A DNA stretch of 5,906 nucleotides from an uncultured Eubacteriales bacterium (lineage in GTDB: Bacteria > Bacillota > Clostridia > Peptostreptococcales > Anaerovoracaceae). The translations under genes and the position numbers were made by a program. Within the stretch, counting starts at the first letter, position 1; each line of letters opens with the position of its first letter. This document shows, in pieces, positions 1 through 4,837 of the stretch. Where the stretch lies: positions 1 through 5,906 of the forward strand of contig CADBSL010000118.1 in assembly GCA_902797345.1 (NCBI GenBank), in the 5' to 3' direction. The notes below the pieces were generated by a model. The model was not told the DNA's origin, did no database searches, and worked only from the letters and a program-made list of their open reading frames with translations.

Positions 1-365
1 AGGGCGTCCAGGATCATTTCCCCCACCCCGAAAGTGGTGGTTTTCATGGGATCCCGTTCCGCCTCCGGCACCAGAGTGATCCCCGCAGCAGCGCTCATCT
101 CCATCACCGCCGTCGTACCACCCGGTAAGATCCCATATTCGGCCCGCACCGGTGTTCCCAGAGGGCCCTTCACAGTCACCGCCTGCAAGTGGCCGCCTGA
201 TCCGAAGGTCAAGGCTTCTGTCGTCCCTTCCCCTCCGTCTGCCAGAGGACACATCTGTATGTCAGCCTCCAGCATTGCTCGAAGGATCCCTTCCTTCAAC
301 GCCGCCCCCGCCGCCGGCGAGGACAGGCAGCCTTTCAGCGAATCCATAGCGATCAGCACTTTCAT
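1..365 (-). CDS. Glycerate kinase, N-terminal third (3' end beyond left edge)
   Basis: This is the first 121 codons of a glycerate kinase of the GlxK/GarK family (type I, Pfam PF02595 family), a cytosolic enzyme that phosphorylates D-glycerate with ATP to give a phosphoglycerate that feeds lower glycolysis. The start MKVLIAMDSLKG carries the family's N-terminal D-S-x-K-G element (residues 8-12), and PLADGGEGT at residues 40-48 is the hallmark glycine-rich motif. A following stretch (TAVMEMSAAAG, 85-95) also fits the family. The usual length is about 370-380 residues, so roughly two thirds lies off the window. The ATG is preceded by GGGGAG (371-376) with a 5-base spacer. It lies 41 bases after the HsmA-family gene with no terminator between, so cotranscription is likely. 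DSLKGC replaces the more common DSFKGS, a mild variation. Whether the product is 2- or 3-phosphoglycerate cannot be told from this part. Confidence 0.93.
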   Translation of the reverse strand, partial: MKVLIAMDSLKGCLSSPAAGAALKEGILRAMLEADIQMCPLADGGEGTTEALTFGSGGHLQAVTVKGPLGTPVRAEYGILPGGTTAVMEMSAAAGITLVPEAERDPMKTTTFGVGEMILDA

Positions 366-406
366 TTTTTCTCCCCATTTCACTCAACATTTTCGTTTTA
401 CAGCGA

Positions 407-787
407 TCATCTCATCCCCATGATCATCCCGATCACGAAGGGGATCAGCCAGATGAACCAGACGAGAAGGCTGAAACGATGGAAGGACCTCTGGGCGTTT
501 TCATTTTTTGAGATCAAAACAGCACTGGCCCAGATCGCATGGATGAGCATCAACAGGATCGCGATGGTCCCTGTGATGCCATGGATACTCATCACCGTTC
601 CGCCTCCGCCGATGCTGATCTGCGACATCAGATAGGTCCCGGTGGCATCCATGATCAGCCCCAACCAGAAAAACACCAGGTGGACCGGCTTCAGCCATTT
701 CGCTCTATGTTCCGACCATACCCCAATGGTATAGAAAACCAGTGCGGCAGTGATCGCAATGACCGCCTTCATCAGTAAAGGCTCCAT
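407..787 (-). CDS. HsmA-family (TIGR03987-like) four-helix membrane protein
   Basis: This gene encodes a 126-residue integral membrane protein with four predicted helices at about residues 7-24, 35-54, 68-91 and 105-124. Loops are short and the positive charges (HRAK at 27-30, KNENAQR at 94-100) suggest an orientation. Its length, helix pattern and sequence match my memory of the TIGR03987/HsmA family. The named member is the Clostridioides difficile haem-sensing membrane protein HsmA, reported to bind haem and support oxidative-stress defence. Candidate haem-ligand histidines are H27, H36, H69, H83 and H103; which ones bind is inference. The C. difficile gene is paired with a regulator gene (hsmR), but no regulator is visible here. 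The start is supported by AAAGGAGG at 798-805, about 10 bases upstream, with a second AGGAG nearer the ATG. It lies 37 bases after the SLH gene and 41 before glycerate kinase, probably in one operon. The family call is fairly firm; the haem function is carried over from a homologue. Confidence 0.8.
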   Translation of the reverse strand: MEPLLMKAVIAITAALVFYTIGVWSEHRAKWLKPVHLVFFWLGLIMDATGTYLMSQISIGGGGTVMSIHGITGTIAILLMLIHAIWASAVLISKNENAQRSFHRFSLLVWFIWLIPFVIGMIMGMR

Positions 788-824
788 ACTCCTTCATCCT
801 CCTTTGATCAGTCTTCCTTTCCGT

Positions 825-1841
825 TTACCGGCCGCGTTCAAGAGAAAGAACCGCCGTTACATTTCCCGCTCCCAGTAGAGTCTTCAGTTCTTCATTGGTC
901 ATCCCGGTGACTTTACCCAGGGACGTCAGCGACCAGTTGTTCTGGTCATAATAGATGACGAATTGCTTTCCCTGGTAGAGTATGATGTCTCCGGCATCGG
1001 TGCTCATCTGCTTGTCATTCCTGGGCAGCGCCTCCGGCAGGGGCGCGCCCTTTTCGAAGCCGCCGTAATCGCTCAGGTCAAGGGTGACATCGCCTTTCTT
1101 CAACAGTTCACGAAGAGAATCGACGGAACTGTTCTCCGCCCATGTCACAGGGATCTCCCGGCCGGCGATGGTCAAAACGATCTCCGCCGGTCCCTCCTCC
1201 TGTGAAGTCGCTCCGCTGACCGCATCCGGGTCGCTGAACCGCTCCAAAAGTTTCAGATATCGGTAGACCATATCCGCGACCTGCGCCCTGTTGGCAGGCT
1301 CTTTGGGTTCGAAGGAGACCGCATCCGTCAGCAGTCCATCCACTCTCGCCCAGCGGACCCCATCGACAGCCCATTCACTGGCTTTGTTTTCTACACCTTT
1401 TTCATCCGCAAACTCCGGACCCAGGACATAGGACCCTGCATTGCGCCAGAGCATCACAGCGATCTGCTCCTGCGTAGTTGGATCGTTCGTCCCGAAGCGT
1501 CCACCGCCGTATCCCACAACCACTTTGTTCTGTGAAGCCCAAAGGACGGCATCAGAATACCAAGTGCCCGGTGATGTATCGGTGAAGCTGTCCTCGCCGC
1601 TAACGGATGGGCTCCCCGCCAACCGGTAGAGCACGGTGACAAGCTGTGCCCGGGTAAATACGCCGTTCGGGTCAAAGCGGTTTTCTCCCACGCCGTTCAT
1701 CAGGCCATCCGCTCTCAAAGACTGCACGGCTTCTTCGTACCATGTCCCGGAGGGTACGTCACTATACTTCGTCTCATTCAGTGCCCACGCCGAAACAGTC
1801 ATCAATAACAACATCAGGAGTATCGCGATTATTTTTTTCAT
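825..1841 (-). CDS. Secreted SLH-repeat protein with C-terminal cyclophilin-like domain
   Basis: This 338-residue exported protein is probably bound to the cell wall. A signal peptide is clear: MKK, a hydrophobic core of about 15 residues and SAWA, with cleavage likely after residue 20. Three SLH repeats follow at about 26-76, 86-136 and 144-197, each with the W/Y-x-x-A-V start and a distal R-F-x-P or similar turn. SLH domains usually bind pyruvylated secondary wall polysaccharide. Here the TRAE-type motif reads TRAQ (63-66), TQEQ (123-126) and NRAQ (184-187), so the second repeat lacks the usual arginine. After a 20-residue linker, residues 219-337 match the cyclophilin-like fold family (Cyclophil_like2 type): SDYGGFEK at 257-264, LPRND at 272-276, GDIILYQG at 284-291 and a NNW-x-L-x-x-LGK segment at 301-310. 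That fold resembles cyclophilin, but isomerase activity is not established. GGAAAGG at 1849-1855 lies 7 bases before the ATG. It appears to be the first gene of a three-gene transcript. Confidence 0.9.
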   Translation of the reverse strand: MKKIIAILLMLLLMTVSAWALNETKYSDVPSGTWYEEAVQSLRADGLMNGVGENRFDPNGVFTRAQLVTVLYRLAGSPSVSGEDSFTDTSPGTWYSDAVLWASQNKVVVGYGGGRFGTNDPTTQEQIAVMLWRNAGSYVLGPEFADEKGVENKASEWAVDGVRWARVDGLLTDAVSFEPKEPANRAQVADMVYRYLKLLERFSDPDAVSGATSQEEGPAEIVLTIAGREIPVTWAENSSVDSLRELLKKGDVTLDLSDYGGFEKGAPLPEALPRNDKQMSTDAGDIILYQGKQFVIYYDQNNWSLTSLGKVTGMTNEELKTLLGAGNVTAVLSLERGR

Positions 1842-1903
1842 CTTATTACCTTTCCATTTCCCTTCGAATACCAGCTTCTCATAGGGTTTCCCTTGTTTTC
1901 CCT

Positions 1904-1933
1904 ATTATATCTCACAGGGGAAGAAAAAGCCAA
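1904..1933 (-). promoter_or_regulatory. Sigma-A-type promoter for the SLH-HsmA-glycerate kinase genes
   Basis: On the minus strand TTGGCT (-35, positions 1928-1933) and a perfect TATAAT (-10, 1904-1909) are separated by 18 bases. The -10 matches the vegetative consensus fully and the -35 matches four of six. Transcription would start near 1897, leaving a 5' leader of about 55 bases before the SLH gene's ATG at 1841. No riboswitch-like structure is evident in that short leader. It lies just downstream of the dacF-like gene's terminator, so it is well placed to start a separate transcript. Confidence 0.7.
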
Positions 1934-1944
1934 TCTCTTTTGGC

Positions 1945-1979
1945 ATAATAGAAAAGGCAGGATCATCCGATCCTGCCTT
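1945..1979 (-). terminator. Rho-independent terminator of the dacF-like gene
   Basis: An 11-bp perfect stem is formed by AAGGCAGGATC (1954-1964) and GATCCTGCCTT (1969-1979) around a 4-base loop. Read on the minus strand it starts 20 bases after the carboxypeptidase stop codon and is followed by a T-rich run (TTCTATTATG), interrupted by a C and an A. The plus-strand side is also T-rich (positions 1981-1995), but no plus-strand gene ends here, so the minus-strand role is preferred. Confidence 0.85.
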
Positions 1980-1999
1980 CATATTTTTAATTTTTGGGT

Positions 2000-3463
2000 C
2001 TATCTCCTCCTGCGGTGCTTGCCCTGTTTTTTGGCCCGCTTGATGGTCTTCCGGTTCTTCCTGGAAATGAGTCTGAGGATGATCAAAATCAGCAGGACCG
2101 CGGCCAGCAACAGGAAAAACTGCAGCCGGTCTTCGTCTGCGATGCCGATGTAGGACAGGGGGCCGCCCTTTTCACAGGTCTCCAGTGAAACGATGTCCTG
2201 ACGAGCCACTTCCTTCCCGTTGTCATAGGCGATGAGTTCTCCCACCACATCCCCTTCATGGATCGGTGCCATGGGTTTTTCATCCTTCAGTACGACCTCC
2301 GTGGTAACTGTCTCCGACGGATCTTCCTTCGTCAGGACCGTTGCCTTCAGGTCCTCCCGGATGTCGACAGCCACTTCTCTCAGTGCGCCCCGCTTTACAT
2401 CCAGATCAAAACCAAAGTCCTCTTCTTCCTGGGCGGTATAGGTCTCGAAATTCTTAAAGGAATACTTCCAGAACCTTTTCGAATCCCGGAATTTCTTTGT
2501 GGAACGTGGTTCATTCAAAACGACGGAGATGATCTCCGTGTCTCCCTGTTTCGCGACGCCGGCAAAGCAGTCCCCTGCGGTGCTGGAGTACCCGGTCTTG
2601 ACGCCGATGCAGGGCTTATACATCAACTCCGCCCGCTTCTGTGCGTTCTCTCGAGCCTTAAGACGAACTTCCTCTACATCCTCCTCCGGGTCATCGGAAG
2701 GTTTGATCTTGTAGGTTTCCATGAACTGATCCAGTGCCGCCCCGTCCCCGTTGGCCGCACTGTAGGTCATATCACTCCACAGACAGAAATTCGAATTGGT
2801 GAGTCTTCTTTCTTCTGAAAGGTTGGTGGCGGGGATCACGTATTGCTGGGTCCCCACGATCTGCCGGAACCGATCGTTTTTCATGGCTTCACGGACCACT
2901 ACGGCGATATCATAGGCTGTGGTGATATTGTTCACCGCCTCATTATTGAGACCATTAGGATTGACATAGGTCGTGTCCACAGCGCCAAGGCTCCGGGCTT
3001 TTTCATTCATCATGCTGCAGAAGCGGTTCATATCACCCCCGCCGGCCAAATATCCCAGGTACTCTGCCGCGTCGTTGCCGGACCACAGCATCATCCCGTA
3101 GACGATGTCCCCGATCTTGAGGGTCTCACCCTGCTTCAGCTTCATGGAGCTGCCTTCCTTCGTGGGCTGGTGCTCCACCGTGACCACCTGGTCGAAATCC
3201 AGGGTATCCAGACACACCAGACAATTGAGGATCTTGGTGATGCTGGCGGGGTCCCGTTTTTCATGGGCATCCTTTTCATAAAGGACCGTTCCGGTACCGG
3301 CGTCCATGAGGATCACGGAGGTGGCCTCCGTCTCCGGTGGCGGCGCAGCCCCTTCAAAGGTCTTCTCTTCTGCAAAACCAGGCACTGCCCCCATCAGGAC
3401 AAGCGCTGCTGTCAATACATATATCGTCAAATACTTGATAATCTTTTCCCTCATCGATTCCAT
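2000..3463 (-). CDS. dacF: D-alanyl-D-alanine carboxypeptidase, DacF-like (peptidase S11)
   Basis: This low-molecular-weight penicillin-binding protein removes the terminal D-Ala from peptidoglycan pentapeptides on the outer face of the membrane, limiting cross-linking. With the start at 3463 it has 487 residues. It has a signal peptide (about 4-31, ending VPGFA), the catalytic S-x-x-K as SITK (74-77), SGN (128-130) and KTG (289-291). A PBP5-type C-terminal beta domain spans roughly 350-435. One hydrophobic anchor follows (about 447-466) and then a strongly basic tail ending in four arginines. All catalytic motifs are intact. Between TNSN and KTG there is a charged stretch, about residues 235-281, longer than I expect for this family. 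I chose ATG 3463 because GGAGG (3469-3473) lies 5 bases upstream. An in-frame ATG at 3488-3490 would add nine residues but sits only a few bases after the -10 element, at the likely transcript start. It is transcribed away from the CLC gene and terminated separately. The symbol reflects similarity; dacB-like paralogues are possible. Confidence 0.93.
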   Translation of the reverse strand: MESMREKIIKYLTIYVLTAALVLMGAVPGFAEEKTFEGAAPPPETEATSVILMDAGTGTVLYEKDAHEKRDPASITKILNCLVCLDTLDFDQVVTVEHQPTKEGSSMKLKQGETLKIGDIVYGMMLWSGNDAAEYLGYLAGGGDMNRFCSMMNEKARSLGAVDTTYVNPNGLNNEAVNNITTAYDIAVVVREAMKNDRFRQIVGTQQYVIPATNLSEERRLTNSNFCLWSDMTYSAANGDGAALDQFMETYKIKPSDDPEEDVEEVRLKARENAQKRAELMYKPCIGVKTGYSSTAGDCFAGVAKQGDTEIISVVLNEPRSTKKFRDSKRFWKYSFKNFETYTAQEEEDFGFDLDVKRGALREVAVDIREDLKATVLTKEDPSETVTTEVVLKDEKPMAPIHEGDVVGELIAYDNGKEVARQDIVSLETCEKGGPLSYIGIADEDRLQFFLLLAAVLLILIILRLISRKNRKTIKRAKKQGKHRRRR

Positions 3464-3468
3464 CTCGG

Positions 3469-3473
3469 CCTCC
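3469..3473 (-). promoter_or_regulatory. Ribosome binding site that sets the dacF-like start
   Basis: GGAGG on the minus strand lies 5 bases before the ATG at 3461-3463. The longer in-frame start at 3488-3490 has no room for a Shine-Dalgarno site if transcription begins just after the -10 element at 3493-3498. This site therefore favours the shorter 487-residue protein, whose first residues (MESMREKIIKY) lead directly into the signal peptide. Confidence 0.75.
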
Positions 3474-3492
3474 AAACCTTTTTGATTCATTT

Positions 3493-3501
3493 ATTATACC
3501 A
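3493..3501 (-). promoter_or_regulatory. Extended -10 promoter for the dacF-like gene
   Basis: The minus strand reads TGGTATAAT, a perfect TATAAT (3493-3498) preceded by the TGn extension that can replace a good -35 element. No convincing -35 hexamer is found 16-18 bases upstream; the expected spot (3516-3521) reads TACCAC and overlaps the plus-strand -10. Transcription should start around 3484-3487, leaving a leader of roughly 20-25 bases that contains the GGAGG site. Confidence 0.65.
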
Positions 3502-3523
3502 TGGATCTGTGATTTGTGGTATA
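3495..3523. repeat. Perfect inverted repeat TATACCA-N15-TGGTATA between divergent genes
   Basis: TATACCA at 3495-3501 and TGGTATA at 3517-3523 are exact reverse complements separated by 15 bases. Each arm contains most of one extended -10 element, so the symmetry could simply reflect two similar promoters. It could also be an operator for a dimeric regulator binding arms about 22 bases apart, two helical turns. The sequence alone does not decide. Confidence 0.6.
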
Positions 3524-3525
3524 CT
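3517..3525 (+). promoter_or_regulatory. Extended -10 promoter for the CLC transporter gene
   Basis: TGGTATACT matches the extended -10 pattern TGn-TATAAT at all but one base (C for A in the fifth position of the hexamer, 3520-3525). No good -35 lies 16-18 bases upstream; that position overlaps the opposing -10. Transcription would start near 3531-3533, only a few bases before the ATG at 3535. An upstream alternative promoter would have to lie inside the dacF-like gene; I did not find a clear one. Confidence 0.55.
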
Positions 3526-3534
3526 CTCTCTGTT

Positions 3535-4797
3535 ATGGATAAAGAACGTGTGAAAACTGAAATGAACAATAACTATAATCGGGTGATGGGAATGATCAAG
3601 TGGCTCCTGCTGTCGTTGACCACCGGTCTGACATCAGGCATGATCGGGGCAGCCTTCTACTACTGCATCGAGAAGGTCACCCTGTTCCGGACGAATCATC
3701 CCGCCATCCTCTTTTTGCTGCCGGTAGGAGCAGTGGGGATCCTCCTTATTTACCACCTGTTCCGAAGCGATGAAGACGAAGGAACGAACATCGTCATCGC
3801 CTCCATCCACTCGGACGCGAAGATCCCGCTCCGGCAGGGTCCCCTGATCTTCCTTTCCACCATCCTTTCCCACCTGGTGGGGGCCAGCGTAGGCCGGGAA
3901 GGTGCCGCGCTGCAGCTGGGCGGTTCCGTGGGGAAATTCTACGGTGAAGTGATGGAACTGAACGACACTGACCGGAAAACCATGATCATGGTGGGAATGG
4001 CGGGGGTCTTTTCCGCCCTGATCGGCACACCCATGGCCGCCGCGATTTTCGCCATGGAGGTCATCAGCATCGGCATCATGCAGTATGCAGCTCTGATGCC
4101 CTGTGTGATCTCTGCTTTCACGGCCCGGGCGGTGGCCTCCTGCCTGGGGTGTCCGGCACCTTCCTACAAGCTGGAAGCCCTGCCGGCCTTCGCATTGATC
4201 CCGGTGATGAAGATCATCCTCCTGGCCATTTTCTGCGGATTGGTCTCCATGGGCTTTTGCATCCTGCTGCACCGGGGGGAGCGCCGGGTACGGAAACTCC
4301 TTCGGAACCGATATCTTCGGGCCCTCCTTCTGGGATCGGCGGTGTTGGTGTTGACCCTGCTGTTCGGCGATCAGACCTATAATGGTGCCGGCACGGAATT
4401 TCTGGATCTTTGCCTGCAGGGCGAAGCGCCTTCCGGTGCCTTCTTATGGAAGATCCTCTTTACGGTCCTGTCTATCCTGGCCGGGTATAAAGGCGGCGAG
4501 ATCCTGCCCTCCTTCTTTATCGGCGCCTCCCTGGGCAGCCTTTTTGCCGGTCTTATGGGAATGGATCCGGGCCTTTGCGCGGCAGCAGGATTGTGCGGAG
4601 TCTTCTGCGGGGTCACCAACTGTCCCATCTCTTCCCTGTTGATCGGGTGCGAACTCTTCGGTTTTTCCGCCGCCCCCTACTTCCTGCTGGTGTGCGCCTT
4701 CAGTTATCTGATCTCCGGTTACTTTGGCATCTATACCAGCCAGCGCATCGTTTACTCCAAATACCACGCAGACTATATCGACAAAAAGACACTTTAA
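3535..4797 (+). CDS. CLC-family anion transporter, CLC-F-like branch
   Basis: This gene encodes a 420-residue polytopic membrane protein of the voltage-gated chloride channel (CLC) family, which moves anions by channel or proton-antiport mechanisms. The gating glutamate is present in GREGA (E122, residues 120-124), followed by LQLGGSVG. A later family motif reads GGEILP (320-325), and GIYTSQRI (398-405) places a tyrosine (Y400) where the anion-coordinating tyrosine is expected. The classical GSGIP selectivity motif is absent; that region reads EGTNIVIASIH (82-92). These features and the GGE motif resemble the CLC-F fluoride/proton antiporters more than chloride exchangers. There is no C-terminal CBS domain, as in most short bacterial members. 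Start choice is uncertain. ATG 3535 has no Shine-Dalgarno and nearly no leader, while ATG 3592 (401 residues) follows GGGTGAT and sits just before the first helix. It diverges from the dacF-like gene. Substrate is unproven. Confidence 0.88.
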   Translation: MDKERVKTEMNNNYNRVMGMIKWLLLSLTTGLTSGMIGAAFYYCIEKVTLFRTNHPAILFLLPVGAVGILLIYHLFRSDEDEGTNIVIASIHSDAKIPLRQGPLIFLSTILSHLVGASVGREGAALQLGGSVGKFYGEVMELNDTDRKTMIMVGMAGVFSALIGTPMAAAIFAMEVISIGIMQYAALMPCVISAFTARAVASCLGCPAPSYKLEALPAFALIPVMKIILLAIFCGLVSMGFCILLHRGERRVRKLLRNRYLRALLLGSAVLVLTLLFGDQTYNGAGTEFLDLCLQGEAPSGAFLWKILFTVLSILAGYKGGEILPSFFIGASLGSLFAGLMGMDPGLCAAAGLCGVFCGVTNCPISSLLIGCELFGFSAAPYFLLVCAFSYLISGYFGIYTSQRIVYSKYHADYIDKKTL

Positions 4798-4830
4798 AAG
4801 GGAGGATGCTCTGCATCCTCCCTTTTGTTT
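4796..4830. terminator. Bidirectional hairpin terminator between convergent genes
   Basis: AAAAGGGAGGATGC (4796-4809) and GCATCCTCCCTTTT (4813-4826) form a perfect 14-bp stem with a 3-base loop, followed on plus by GTTT. The stem's first two bases are the last two of the CLC stop codon TAA (4795-4797). The convergent acidic-protein gene ends at 4838, and the same hairpin read on minus also ends in TTTT. It therefore probably terminates both transcripts. Confidence 0.92.
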
Positions 4831-4837
4831 CATCCTT

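Noticed and set aside
1882..1904. Short inverted arms TAGGG/CCCTA and a nearby AGGGAAA repeat in the leader of the SLH gene.
   Set aside because: Arms of five bases with a 13-base gap are weak and could arise by chance. No known riboswitch or operator pattern is matched.
2000..2014. AGGAGGAGA at the end of the dacF-like gene looking like a Shine-Dalgarno site.
   Set aside because: It encodes the terminal arginines, and no start codon with a reading frame follows before the terminator.
2258..3553. Two long plus-strand open frames opposite the dacF-like gene.
   Set aside because: They lie antisense to a gene with all catalytic motifs intact, show no family similarity and lack translation signals.
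3526..3600. Possible fluoride riboswitch ahead of the CLC gene.
   Set aside because: The space is too short and the conserved fluoride riboswitch segments are not seen on either side of the start.
3634..4272. Minus-strand frame of 212 codons opposite the CLC gene.
   Set aside because: The composition is rich in His, Asp and Gln as expected from reverse reading of membrane-protein codons, and no domain or start signal is seen.
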